A stretch of 64,000 nt of DNA from Streptosporangium lutulentum (GTDB lineage Bacteria; Actinomycetota; Actinomycetes; Streptosporangiales; Streptosporangiaceae), in contig NZ_JAUSQU010000001.1 in assembly GCF_030811455.1 (NCBI RefSeq), positions 8,122,001 to 8,186,000 of the forward strand, read 5' to 3'. The translations under genes and the position numbers were made by a program. Below are positions 25,179 to 34,276 of the stretch, in pieces. The first letter of the stretch is position 1; every line of letters begins with the position of its first letter. The notes under the pieces were generated by a model. That model did not search any database. It had not been told where the DNA came from and saw nothing but the letters and a program-made list of their open reading frames with translations.

Positions 25179-26093
25179 ATGATCAGTTTGCGAGGACTGA
25201 GCAAACGCCACGGTGACAGGTTCGCCGTCGACGACCTCTCCCTGGATCTCAGGCCGGGAACGGTCACGGGCTTCCTGGGCCCCAACGGGGCGGGGAAGTC
25301 GACCACGATGCGGATGATCCTCGGCCTGGACCGGCCCACGACGGGTACCGCGCTCGTCGACGGCCGTCCCTACGCCGCCTACCGGCACCCGTTGCGGAAG
25401 GTCGGCGCGCTGCTGGACGCCCGCGCGATCCATCCGGGCCGCAGCGCGCGGGCTCACCTGCTGGCCCTGGCCCGCAGCAACGGCATCACGCGGGGCCGGG
25501 TGGACGAGGTGCTGGAGAGTGTCGGGATGGAGACGGCCGCCGGGCGGCGGGCGGGCGCGCTGTCCCTGGGCATGAGCCAGCGACTCGGCATCGCCGCCGC
25601 GCTGCTGGGCGACCCCGAGGTGCTGATGTTCGACGAACCGGTCAACGGGCTCGACCCGGACGGCGTGCGCTGGGTCCGCGACCTGATGCGCTCCCTGGCC
25701 GACGAGGGCCGTACGATCTTCGTCTCCAGTCACCTGATGAGCGAGATGCAGCTCACCGCCGACCACCTGGTGGTGATCGGCCAGGGCCGCCTCATCGTCG
25801 ACGCGCCGCTGGCGGAGGTGATCGCGGGCAGCTCGTTCAGCGCGGTCGTCGTCCGCAGCCCGCACGCCGGAGACCTGGCCGCCCTGCTCACCGCCGCCGG
25901 CCTGCGCGTGGAACGCACCGGGGAGAACGACCTCGTCGCCGGCGGCGGAACCATCGAGCGGGTCGGCGACCTGGCCTTCGACGCGGGCGTCCGGCTGCAC
26001 GAGCTCAGCACGCGGGAGGCCTCGCTGGAGCAGGCGTACCAGGAACTGACCGCGGGCAGCGTGGAGTACGGCGCGCGAACGGCAGGGGTGTGA
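25179..26093 (+). CDS. ABC transporter ATP-binding protein
   Basis: A 304-residue ATPase of the DrrA/CcmA-like exporter class. Walker A GPNGAGKST (34-42), signature LSLGMSQRLGIAAAL, Walker B EVLMFDEPVNGLD. The C-terminal region (after residue 215) is the usual non-catalytic extension. Its partner permease starts 3 bp downstream. A membrane two-component system follows, so the exporter may respond to envelope-active compounds. Confidence 0.92.
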   Translation: MISLRGLSKRHGDRFAVDDLSLDLRPGTVTGFLGPNGAGKSTTMRMILGLDRPTTGTALVDGRPYAAYRHPLRKVGALLDARAIHPGRSARAHLLALARSNGITRGRVDEVLESVGMETAAGRRAGALSLGMSQRLGIAAALLGDPEVLMFDEPVNGLDPDGVRWVRDLMRSLADEGRTIFVSSHLMSEMQLTADHLVVIGQGRLIVDAPLAEVIAGSSFSAVVVRSPHAGDLAALLTAAGLRVERTGENDLVAGGGTIERVGDLAFDAGVRLHELSTREASLEQAYQELTAGSVEYGARTAGV

Positions 26094-26096
26094 CCG

Positions 26097-26906
26097 ATGA
26101 TCGATCTGACGACGACGGGCGGCCTGCGAGGCGCCGTCGCCTCGGAGTGGACCAAGCTGTGGTCGCTGCGCTCGACCTGGTGGTGCCTGGTGAGCGGGGC
26201 CGCGCTCCTGGGGCTCAGCGCGCTGACCCTGGCCGGCGGCACGGCGACCAACCTGCTCAACGACGGGGTGAAAGCGACGCTGCCGGCCGGTGAATCGGTG
26301 ATCTCCGCCGCCGCCTTCGCGCAGTTCGCGTTCGTCACCGTGGCGATGCTGGCCATCACCGGCGAATACGCCTCCGGCGGCATCCGGACGACGCTGCAGG
26401 CCACACCGATCCGCGGCCACATGCTCGCGGCCAAGGCACTGGTGCTGGTCCCGGTGATGCTGGTGGCGGGGGTGCTGTCCGGCAGCGCGGCGGCGGTCGC
26501 CGTCTACCTGTTCCTGTCCGTTACCCCGTTCGGCGGTTACGGCGCCCTGCCGCCCGCCGAGACCGCGATCGACATGCTGAGCATCGGGGTCTTCCTCGTG
26601 CTGGTGTCGCTGATGACGCTCGGCGTGGGAGCCGCGATGCGCAGTGCGGCGGGTACGCTCACAACGGCGTTCATGCTGCTGATGGGACTGCCGCTGATGC
26701 TGGCCATGACCGGCTTCGGACCGCTGGTGAGCCTGTCGCTGCGGATGCCGATGTTCGCCGGGCTGGCGTTCATGGACAGCGCCGACAACCTGACCGGCGG
26801 GCCCATGCCGTACGGGCGGGTGGAGGGACTGCTGTGGTTGCTCGGCTGGACGACGGTGGCATTCGCCGCCGGTCACGCGGTCCTGCGACGCAGGGACGCC
26901 TCGTAG
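26097..26906 (+). CDS. ABC transporter permease (ABC-2 type)
   Basis: A 269-residue ABC-2 membrane protein with six predicted segments and the family N-terminus RGAVASEWTKLWSLRSTWW. It pairs with the ATPase upstream. The histidine kinase gene starts only 11 bp beyond the stop, so all four genes are probably one operon. Confidence 0.9.
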   Translation: MIDLTTTGGLRGAVASEWTKLWSLRSTWWCLVSGAALLGLSALTLAGGTATNLLNDGVKATLPAGESVISAAAFAQFAFVTVAMLAITGEYASGGIRTTLQATPIRGHMLAAKALVLVPVMLVAGVLSGSAAAVAVYLFLSVTPFGGYGALPPAETAIDMLSIGVFLVLVSLMTLGVGAAMRSAAGTLTTAFMLLMGLPLMLAMTGFGPLVSLSLRMPMFAGLAFMDSADNLTGGPMPYGRVEGLLWLLGWTTVAFAAGHAVLRRRDAS

Positions 26907-26917
26907 AATCCGCGTCT

Positions 26918-28066
26918 GTGTCTGGCAACCGGGTCGCTCGCGGGCTCGCCGGGATTCTCGCGGGCCTCCTGACGGGGATCGTCGAGCTCGTCTTCCTGCT
27001 CCTGGCCGGAGTCACCCCGGTGGCGCGGCCCGGGGTCGGGCGGGTCGCCGACCGGCTGGTCGCGCTGGAGCGCGCCCGGCTGGCGGCGTGGTTCGGCCAC
27101 GACACCGGCGAGGCGGCCCCGGTGCGGAACCGCTACGGCTACCTCGCGCTGCGTGCGGTGGTCGGCGTGGTGGGCGGTTACGTCGCCGCCGCCGGCCTTT
27201 TCCTCGGGTTCCTGTTCCTGTTCGGCGGCACGTGGGCGCTGCTCACGAGGGAGTCCGACGCGGTGCGGCTGGTGCTGCCCGGCGTCCGGCTGGTGACCAG
27301 CGGCTGGGCGATCGGTCTCACCAGCGGGTTGCTGGTGGTGGCGCTGGCCGGACTGTGGTGTCTCGCGCTCGTCGCGGTCGAACGGCGCCTGGCCGACCAC
27401 TTCCTCGGTCCGGGAAGGCAGGAGATGATGCGGCGGCGCATCGCCGAGCTGACCGCCACCCGCTCCGGCATCGTGCGCGCGGTCGACGACGAGCGGCGGC
27501 GGATCGAGCGCGACCTGCACGACGGCGTGCAGCAGCGAGGCGTGGCGCTGTCGATGCTGCTGGGACGTGCCGAGCACAGTGACGACCCCGCCAAGGCCGC
27601 CGCGCTGGTGAGCCAGGCATACACCGAGTCACGCCGGCTGCTCGACGAGCTGCGCAGCGTCGCCTGGCGGATCTACCCGACCGCGCTGGACGAACTCGGA
27701 CTGCGGGCCGCGCTGGCCGGGGTGGCCGAGCGCGCGAGCGTGCCGGTCACCGTTCACTACGGCCTCGCCGAGAGCCCGGTGTCGGAGGTGGAGACCGCGC
27801 TCTACTTCGTCGCGCGTGAGGCGGTCACCAACGCCACCAAGCACGCGCGGGCGCGTGACATCCTGGTCGTCCTGACCCAGGACGACCGGACGGTGAGCAT
27901 CGTGATCTCCGACGACGGACACGGCGGAGCCGACCCGGCGGGCAGTGGGCTGGCCGGGCTGGCGCGCCGGGTCCTGGCGCTCGACGGCCGCTTCGAGGTG
28001 GACAGCCCATCCGGCGGGCCGACCAGGATCACCGCGACACTCCCCAGGGCGGCGCCATGCGAGTGA
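26918..28066 (+). CDS. Sensor histidine kinase (NarL/DesK-type)
   Basis: A 382-residue kinase with a short membrane sensor: segments near residues 13-33, 80-105 and 130-155. The HisKA_3 box DDERRRIERDLHDGVQQR holds His201. The HATPase domain has a clear N box (AREAVTNATKHA) and a G box (DDGHGGADPAGSGLAGL). GTG start; the ribosome binding site is weak. It overlaps the response regulator by 10 bp. Confidence 0.9.
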   Translation: MSGNRVARGLAGILAGLLTGIVELVFLLLAGVTPVARPGVGRVADRLVALERARLAAWFGHDTGEAAPVRNRYGYLALRAVVGVVGGYVAAAGLFLGFLFLFGGTWALLTRESDAVRLVLPGVRLVTSGWAIGLTSGLLVVALAGLWCLALVAVERRLADHFLGPGRQEMMRRRIAELTATRSGIVRAVDDERRRIERDLHDGVQQRGVALSMLLGRAEHSDDPAKAAALVSQAYTESRRLLDELRSVAWRIYPTALDELGLRAALAGVAERASVPVTVHYGLAESPVSEVETALYFVAREAVTNATKHARARDILVVLTQDDRTVSIVISDDGHGGADPAGSGLAGLARRVLALDGRFEVDSPSGGPTRITATLPRAAPCE

Positions 28067-28701
28067 TCCTCGCCGATGACTCGGTCCTACTGCGCGAAGG
28101 ACTGTCCCGCCTGCTTGAGGACGCCGGTCACCAGGTGGTGGCCGCGGTCGGCGACGCCTCCGCGCTGCTCGCCGCCGTGTCGCGGGACCAGCCTGACGTC
28201 GCGGTCGTGGACGTACGCATGCCGCCCACGCACACCGACGAGGGACTGCGGGCGGCGCTGGAGATCCGCGACCGCTGGCCCGGCGTCGGCGTGCTGGTGC
28301 TGTCGCAGTACGTCGAGAAACCGTACGCCGCCAAGCTGCTCGCAGGGGCCACCGAGAGCGTGGGTTACCTGCTCAAGGACCGGGTGACGGAGGTGGCGGA
28401 GTTCCTCGACTCGCTGGAGCGGATCCGCGAGGGCGGGACGGTCTTCGACCCGGAGGTGGTCCGCCAGCTGCTCGCCCGCACCACCCACGTGGACCCGCTG
28501 AGCAGGCTCACCGGACGCGAGGCGGAGGTGCTCAGGCATCTGGCGCAGGGTTTCGTCAACGCCGCCATCGCCGAACGCCTGCACGTGTCACTGAGCACGG
28601 TGGAGAAACACGTCAACGCCATCTTCGACAAGCTCGGACTCCTGAACACCCCCGGCTACAGCAGGAGGGTCCTGGCGATCCTCCGCTACCTCGACGAGTG
28701 A
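28057..28701 (+). CDS. Response regulator, LuxR/NarL type
   Basis: A 214-residue regulator. Receiver domain with acidic pocket ADD and phosphoacceptor Asp52 (VVDVRMPP), then a LuxR helix-turn-helix (LTGREAEVLRHLAQGFVNAA) ending KLGL. Partner of the upstream kinase; the likely target is the linked ABC exporter operon. Confidence 0.93.
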   Translation: MRVILADDSVLLREGLSRLLEDAGHQVVAAVGDASALLAAVSRDQPDVAVVDVRMPPTHTDEGLRAALEIRDRWPGVGVLVLSQYVEKPYAAKLLAGATESVGYLLKDRVTEVAEFLDSLERIREGGTVFDPEVVRQLLARTTHVDPLSRLTGREAEVLRHLAQGFVNAAIAERLHVSLSTVEKHVNAIFDKLGLLNTPGYSRRVLAILRYLDE

Positions 28702-28826
28702 TCGAGGGTTCCCGGGCCGACGGTATGTCCGATCCTGGGAGGAAGTTGCCAGTTTTGGCTTTCCGTAATTCATGCAATTGGCATCCGGTAGGGTCATCAA
28801 GGTCCAAAATGATCTAGGAGATGTGC

Positions 28827-29219
28827 ATGAGGAATGTTTTGATCCGAAAGATGGCTAGTTTCGCCGGTGCCCTGACGCTCGGCGCGGGTCTCATGGTGGC
28901 CGCTGCGGCTCCGGCCTCGGCGGCCGGATGCTCCGGCAGCCGCCTGGGCAACTGGCCGATCACCGGCGGGTACATCGCGGTCTTCTACAACTCTTCCACC
29001 GGGATGAACTGCGCGATGACCTACACGAACAAGCCTGGCAAGAAGCAGTACATAAGGGTCGATATCTGGACGACGACCGCTAGCAAAAGGGACGCCGGCA
29101 ACTACACGACCTACGCCGGTCCGGTGAGCGTCCCCGGCAAGGGCAAGTGCATCAACTTCCAAGGACAGGTCGGCGCGAACAGTCCCACCGAGGGCTTCGG
29201 TCCCGCCTACTGCAGCTGA
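28827..29219 (+). CDS. Secreted protein, spore-associated protein A-like
   Basis: A 130-residue exported protein. Signal peptide with cleavage near APASAAGC. The mature part (GCSGSRLGNWPI, YNSSTGMNCAMTYTN, GKCINFQGQVG) resembles SapA-type spore-associated proteins of Streptomyces, with four cysteines spaced for two disulfides. AGGAG lies six bases before this ATG; the in-frame ATG at 28821 sits directly on the AGGAG and is less likely. Family call is moderate. Confidence 0.7.
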   Translation: MRNVLIRKMASFAGALTLGAGLMVAAAAPASAAGCSGSRLGNWPITGGYIAVFYNSSTGMNCAMTYTNKPGKKQYIRVDIWTTTASKRDAGNYTTYAGPVSVPGKGKCINFQGQVGANSPTEGFGPAYCS

Positions 29220-29412
29220 CCTTCCGGACGCACCCTCCATCCGTGACCCTGCCCGGTAGGCGTGATCGCCGCAAGCCGTGCCGGGTCGCCGCCCACGCTG
29301 GGTCCTGGAGGCGTCATCGAGAGTGGACACGTCCGCTCCGATGGTTTTTCTGACAACACCGCTGTTCGCTCGGCATCGTCGCCAACCTCAGCATGGCGAT
29401 GTGTCGAGGGGC

Positions 29413-29484
29413 GTCGGTAAGGAAGCTGTGGACTGACCCGCTTGGGCGTTTTCGTATGTGCCTGCTGACAGCTTCCTTACCGAC
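29413..29484. repeat. 17-bp perfect inverted repeat with 38-nt spacer
   Basis: GTCGGTAAGGAAGCTGT (29413-29429) and its exact complement (29468-29484) flank 38 nt. It lies beside the ATPase remnant. It could be an mRNA hairpin or the ends of a very small mobile unit. Confidence 0.7.
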
Positions 29485-29659
29485 AACTCTTACGAGGAGT
29501 TTCTCGCTCACCACCGACTTCCTCGGTGGTGGGCGGGCCCTTGGGGTGATGGCTCTGGCGCATCGGGACCTGCACCTTCATGAACGGCATGCCCTCGACG
29601 GCCGCGTAGAAATGGCCCGAGCTCAGCTTTGAGATGTCTTCAACGGTGCTGCCTTTCGT
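29477..29659 (-). pseudogene. Remnant of HerA-type ATPase gene, 3' end only
   Basis: This stretch encodes DISKLSSGHFYAAVEGMPF and KVQVPMRQSHHPK, which match the last 55 residues of the 1098-residue ATPase encoded at 30980-34276 (28 of 35 residues identical in the core). At DNA level 29541-29638 matches 31032-31129 at about 87 of 98 positions. The reading frame shifts near the end relative to the intact gene, and nothing corresponds to the rest of the ATPase. Same orientation as the intact gene. Confidence 0.85.
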
Positions 29660-29694
29660 CCGAGCAGGGCGGGACCATGTGCCTTGGTCTGACG

Positions 29695-30147
29695 TCAGGT
29701 GGGCAGGGGCCGGTCGTTCACGACGTGTTTCATGACGAGGGTGGAGTTCAGGCGTTGCACGCCGGGGAGTGCGGACAGGACGTCGTCTTCCAGCTCCTGG
29801 TAGGCGGTCAGGTCGGCGGTGACGACGCGCAGCAGGTAGTCGGGGTCGCCGAACAGCCGTTGCGCCTGCACCACCTCGGGTACTCGCGTGACCGCTGCCT
29901 CGAAGCTCAGCAGGGTATCGCGGTCCTCCTGGCGCATGGTGACAAAGAGGAGCGCCTGGAACGTCAGGCCGAGGGCGCTCGCGTCGACGACTGCCCGGTA
30001 GCCGCGGATCGTCCCGCCGCGCTCCAGCTCTCGCAGCCGGCGGTGGCACGGCGAGACACTCAGCCCCACCCGTGCGGCGAGCTCCGTGATCGTCAGACGG
30101 CTGTCTTCCTGGAGCACAGCAATAATCTTCCGATCAATCACATCCAT
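29695..30147 (-). CDS. Lrp/AsnC family transcriptional regulator
   Basis: A 150-residue regulator: AsnC-type helix-turn-helix (LTITELAARVGLSVSPCHRRL, residues 17-37) and a RAM ligand-binding domain (FGDPDYLLRVVTADLTAY). It is divergent from a LysE exporter, a classic pairing in which the regulator senses an amino acid and induces its export. ATG start at 30147. Confidence 0.92.
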   Translation of the reverse strand: MDVIDRKIIAVLQEDSRLTITELAARVGLSVSPCHRRLRELERGGTIRGYRAVVDASALGLTFQALLFVTMRQEDRDTLLSFEAAVTRVPEVVQAQRLFGDPDYLLRVVTADLTAYQELEDDVLSALPGVQRLNSTLVMKHVVNDRPLPT

Positions 30148-30258
30148 GTAGAAGATCCTTCCATAGATGCGGTCTGAGCAGGGAAAAGTGGGAAACACCT
30201 TCGGGCACATCAAACGTATTCTTCCCATATTCACTGGCCAACCGGGAGGAATCCATTC

Positions 30259-30876
30259 ATGGCCGTTGGCTCTGTGCTTGCTTTCTGGGCGGTCGCGTTC
30301 CTGCTCATCGTCGTCCCAGGCGCGGACTGGGTCTTCACCATCGGTGCCGGGCTGCGGGGTCGTTCGGTATACCCGGCGGTGAGCGGGCTGATCGTCGGCT
30401 ACGCCGCGATCACCCTCATCGTCGTGGCCGGGGTCGGAGCGCTGGTCGCCGGATCTCCGGCAGTCCTGACCGGCCTCACCTTCGTCGGCGGCCTCTACCT
30501 GGTGTGGCACGGCGCGATGACCTTCGCCCACCCCGCCACACCCGACGCTCCGGCCGGCGGGCCGGCCGGCACCGACTGGAACACCTTCCTGCGGGGCATC
30601 GGCGTCAGCGGCCTCAATCCCAAAGGTCTGCTGATCTTCCTCGCCCTGCTCCCGCAGTTCACCGACCCGCACGGCGCCTGGCCCGTCGCCGGGCAGATCG
30701 GCGTCCTCGGCCTGGCCTTCATGGCCACCCGCGCCCTGTTCTACCTCTGCCTCGGTATTCTCACCCGCACCGTCCTGCACAGCCGACCCGCCGCGGCGCG
30801 CCTCGTCAGCCGCCTATCCGGAGCCGCCATGATCGGCATCGGCATCTGGCTGCTCACCGACCACCTTCTCGGCTGA
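30259..30876 (+). CDS. LysE family amino-acid exporter
   Basis: A 205-residue LysE/RhtB translocator with six membrane segments. VVPGADWVFTIGAGLRGR and SGLNPKGLLIFLALLPQF are the family signatures. Good GGGAGGA ribosome binding site. Paired with the divergent AsnC regulator. Confidence 0.92.
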   Translation: MAVGSVLAFWAVAFLLIVVPGADWVFTIGAGLRGRSVYPAVSGLIVGYAAITLIVVAGVGALVAGSPAVLTGLTFVGGLYLVWHGAMTFAHPATPDAPAGGPAGTDWNTFLRGIGVSGLNPKGLLIFLALLPQFTDPHGAWPVAGQIGVLGLAFMATRALFYLCLGILTRTVLHSRPAAARLVSRLSGAAMIGIGIWLLTDHLLG

Positions 30877-30937
30877 GCGACGCTTCGGGCATCCCGTCTC
30901 CGCTGGAGCAGATCGAGCACGGAGCTCGGGATCTGCT

Positions 30938-30965
30938 CTGATCCATGGTGAAGCCCATGGATCAG
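30938..30965. terminator. Hairpin between convergent LysE and ATPase genes
   Basis: CTGATCCATGG (30938-30948) pairs perfectly with CCATGGATCAG (30955-30965) over a 6-nt loop. There is no T-tract, but the place between two convergent stops suits a bidirectional terminator. Confidence 0.65.
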
Positions 30966-30979
30966 ACGTCGGTGTCGGC

Positions 30980-33900
30980 CTACAGGGAGTTCTTAGCCCT
31001 TTTGACGACTTCCTCTACGGTGAGCGGATCCTTGGGGTGGTGGCTCAGGCACATGGGGACCTGCACTTTCACGAACGGCATGCCCTCTACGGCCGTGTAG
31101 AACTGGCCCGACCTCAGCTTCGAGATGTCGGTGACGCGGCTGCCCTTGCCCCGAGCCATCTCCCTCGCCGCGTCGATCTGGGCCGGGCTGTTCAGCAGGC
31201 CGAAGAACTGGGTCGCGGCGTTTCCCGGAATCCGGTTGTGCAGTCCCTTAGGAGCCTGGGTCGCGAACACGAGGCCGAGCCCGTACTTACGCGCCTGGGA
31301 CGCCAGTGCCAGCGTGCTCTTCGTGCACGCGGTCATGGCGCCCGACGGCGCGAACGTCTGCGCCTCGTCCATCACGAACAGCCCGCCCAGCGGCCGATCG
31401 CCCGCCGGGTGCTTCTTGATCCAGGCGAACAGCGCCATCTGGAGCTGGTTGACGAAGCTCTGCCGCTGATCGTCCGACTGCAACCCGGCGAGGTTGATCA
31501 CTGAGACGCGTGCCGTCTTGTCCGGGGGCGGAGTCAGCAGGAGACCAGGGTCGACCGGTGCGCCGACACCGCCGAACATCGGGTCGTTGACCACGGCCGC
31601 GGCCAGGATCTGTCCCAGGTCGGCGGCGAGCCTCTCCGCGTTGGCGAGCCCGCTCACCCCCTCGGGCAGTGCCGACAGCATCTCGATGAGACCCGCGAGG
31701 CTGGTCGGACCGCCCCGGCGCGCGTAGTACTTGAGCGTCTCCCTCAGCACCGCCTGCCCCAGCTGGGCCTTGTGCGTGTTCGCCCCGAGCTTGGCCTTCG
31801 GCACGATGGACGCGACGGCGACCTCTATCGCCTCGTTGAACTCGTCGGCGTCGTCGAGGACGCTCGCGAAGTCGGGCAGGGGCTGGAAGCTGAGCGGGCG
31901 TCCCAGGGTGAGCCCCGGGGTCCAGACCACGACGTCGGTGTACGTCAGGTATTCGGCGGCCCGCGCCGCGTCGCCCGAGGCCCACTGCTCCGGCGCCTCC
32001 GGCCACGGGTCTCCCATCCGGGCGAGGTCGTTGTTGGGGTCGAGCACGATGGCGGAGACGCCCTGGAGCGCGCACCTCTCGATCAGGTTGCGGATGAGCA
32101 CGGTCTTCCCCGACCCGGATCCGGCGAAGATCGCGGTGTGCTTCCTGAGCGCCTCCAGCTCGACGCCGACAGGCGCGTCACCGTTGACCGCCGTGCCGAG
32201 GGCGATGTACGGCACGCGGCGCGCGTCGGGTCTGGTGGCCGTCACGGTCGAAGGGGGCTTCACCGCGGGAGCGGCCTGGCCAGGACTTTCGTCGGGGGAG
32301 ACGCGCGCCGGAAACACGACTCCGTCAAGACGCGCGCCGGGAGTGATGCGGCCGGACCTCTCGCGGGGAGTGGGCCGGTCGGGTTGCCCGCCGGAAGGGA
32401 TGGGGCCGGGCTGCTCGGCGCGCGCGGGGTGGGCGGGTTGCTCGCCGGGAACGGTCCATACGTCGCCCAGTGCCTCGCCGAGCAGTTTGACGTCGCCGGT
32501 CGGTCTCCGTACGGCCAGCCACGCCCGCAGGTGCGGAGGATTCTCCCGGAGCAGATCCCGGAGCGCGGAAAGAATCTTGAGATCTTCGGGGTCGACGCCG
32601 AGGATCCTGCCGCCCGCATGCTCGAACGCCGCGACGGCCTCAAGGGTGCGAGGTCCTTTGGCCCAGTTCGCGTTCCGCAGTACGAACAACCGCCTCTTCG
32701 GGACATCGAGGTCCAGGCCGGCCGCCACCGAGGCCTTACGCAGGCGGTTCAGCGCGGAGATGGCGTTTTCCGAGGAGATCGCGCGAAAGCCCCAGTGCGC
32801 CTCGTCCTCGGTGCTCTCGTCCAGGCTGCGCCGCAGGCGCGCGTGCAGGGGAGGCTTCGAACTCGGCGGAGGATCCTGGTCGAACGCCTGCCCGGCCTCG
32901 CCCTGCTCGGTGATCCAGGCGGTGAGCCCCGCGGACAACAGCGGCGGCATCGCCGCGTCCTCGGTGGCGGGGGAGAGGGCCGCCACCACCTTCGCCGTGT
33001 TCCTCAGCTCCGCGAACCGGGCGTCAAGGGCGGAGAGATCCTCCTCGGACGCCACCGGCGGCGGAGTGGTGCCCCCCGGCTTCGCCGGGACCCGGCCACC
33101 GAGATGCTCCAGTTCCTTGATCTCACCGTTGAGCAGGCACGACTGGATGTGCTCGTCAATCTTGATCAGTAGCTGCCGTGGCGTGAAATCGGGGGCGAGG
33201 TCGAACGCGGACGGACTCACCGGCCACGTCGAGTAGGGCGGCTCGAAGCCGATCTCGCGGAACCGCGACTCGAACCGTTTCTCGATCAGGGCGCGACCGG
33301 TCTCGGCATCGGGGATCGTCTTGAGCTGGACGGCTTTCCGGAACCGGTCACGGACGGTGTCCGTCGCGAACCTCTCGATGAGAATCCAGGTCATCGGAAG
33401 GCAGGAGACGACCGTCAGCGTCCGGCGGGTGACCTCTCGCAGCGACATCAGGCCACCCGCGACCTGCTCGATCATGATCGTCTCGCGCGTGTCCGGAACA
33501 GCGTCACCGCCGGTGGACATCGAGGACTGCGCGACGAGCGTGTCGATCTGGTCGATCGCGATGATGGACGGTCCGGTGAGGGCAAGCAGGTGTGAGAGGT
33601 TCCTGACGATCTCCTGAGGTGTCTTCTGGACCTGTCGTATGCCCCACTGCGCACGCTCGCCCGGCTCCTCCTCCGGCGTGGAGGACAGGAAGGATTCTCC
33701 GATGTCCTGCGCTCTTAGATCATCGGACGCGAGCAGCACGAGGGCTCTGGCGGTGTCCTGGCTGTCCCGGCCGACCAGTTTGTTGAATCGGCGCAATGCG
33801 TCGATGAAGGTGTCGAGAGCCGTCTTTGACAGTACCGAGTTTCCGGTCACCGCACGCCGTACCATCCGCGGTACGTCGGCCAGCAACGAAAGGTGCTCCA

Positions 33901-34276
33901 GGAGGATCGAGAGTTGGCTCTTCCCGTCGACTCGCTCGCGAGACAGGCTGTCGAGCATGGACACCACGATGCTTTCCCAGAAGCCTTTGGCATCCAGGAG
34001 GCTCACCAGAAAGAAGTATCCGCTCTCTCTCTGGACTTTCTCGCGTACCCAGCCCAGCAGGTGCGTCTTCCCCGCGCCCCGCTGCCCCTGAACGATCACC
34101 CCGACCGGACTTACGTCGGGGCTTTCCCTGGCCTCGGCCAAGCCGCCGAGGAGAACGTGTGCGGTGTGCCGGTGCAGACCCTCCACGTGAAACTGCGGCG
34201 AACGCCACACGTCGTCGGGTACTTGGGTGTAGCTGAACTTGAGCGCGGCGAGTGCGCTCCGTTCGGGGCCCGTCAT
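30980..34276 (-). CDS. Dual ATPase: N-terminal AAA plus C-terminal HerA/FtsK-like translocase
   Basis: A 1098-residue protein. Residues 1-380 are an AAA/STAND-like ATPase: Walker A GQRGAGKT (64-71) and Walker B SIIAIDQID (237-245). A middle domain (about 485-610) is of unknown type, followed by a Pro-rich linker (610-690). Residues 690-1098 are a HerA/DUF87-type translocase: Walker A GSGSGKT (719-725), Walker B GLFVMDEAQ (965-973), and LVFATQAP (1002-1009). The start overlaps the winged-helix gene stop by 4 bp (ATGA). Predicted to move or remodel DNA for the nuclease encoded in the same operon. It matches no named defence system that I recognise. Confidence 0.85.
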   Translation of the reverse strand: MTGPERSALAALKFSYTQVPDDVWRSPQFHVEGLHRHTAHVLLGGLAEARESPDVSPVGVIVQGQRGAGKTHLLGWVREKVQRESGYFFLVSLLDAKGFWESIVVSMLDSLSRERVDGKSQLSILLEHLSLLADVPRMVRRAVTGNSVLSKTALDTFIDALRRFNKLVGRDSQDTARALVLLASDDLRAQDIGESFLSSTPEEEPGERAQWGIRQVQKTPQEIVRNLSHLLALTGPSIIAIDQIDTLVAQSSMSTGGDAVPDTRETIMIEQVAGGLMSLREVTRRTLTVVSCLPMTWILIERFATDTVRDRFRKAVQLKTIPDAETGRALIEKRFESRFREIGFEPPYSTWPVSPSAFDLAPDFTPRQLLIKIDEHIQSCLLNGEIKELEHLGGRVPAKPGGTTPPPVASEEDLSALDARFAELRNTAKVVAALSPATEDAAMPPLLSAGLTAWITEQGEAGQAFDQDPPPSSKPPLHARLRRSLDESTEDEAHWGFRAISSENAISALNRLRKASVAAGLDLDVPKRRLFVLRNANWAKGPRTLEAVAAFEHAGGRILGVDPEDLKILSALRDLLRENPPHLRAWLAVRRPTGDVKLLGEALGDVWTVPGEQPAHPARAEQPGPIPSGGQPDRPTPRERSGRITPGARLDGVVFPARVSPDESPGQAAPAVKPPSTVTATRPDARRVPYIALGTAVNGDAPVGVELEALRKHTAIFAGSGSGKTVLIRNLIERCALQGVSAIVLDPNNDLARMGDPWPEAPEQWASGDAARAAEYLTYTDVVVWTPGLTLGRPLSFQPLPDFASVLDDADEFNEAIEVAVASIVPKAKLGANTHKAQLGQAVLRETLKYYARRGGPTSLAGLIEMLSALPEGVSGLANAERLAADLGQILAAAVVNDPMFGGVGAPVDPGLLLTPPPDKTARVSVINLAGLQSDDQRQSFVNQLQMALFAWIKKHPAGDRPLGGLFVMDEAQTFAPSGAMTACTKSTLALASQARKYGLGLVFATQAPKGLHNRIPGNAATQFFGLLNSPAQIDAAREMARGKGSRVTDISKLRSGQFYTAVEGMPFVKVQVPMCLSHHPKDPLTVEEVVKRAKNSL

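Noticed and set aside
31731..33236. A 501-codon plus-strand frame antisense to the dual ATPase
   Set aside because: Composition (Ser/Arg/Gly/Pro) is that of a shadow of a high-GC gene; the minus-strand gene has clear Walker motifs.
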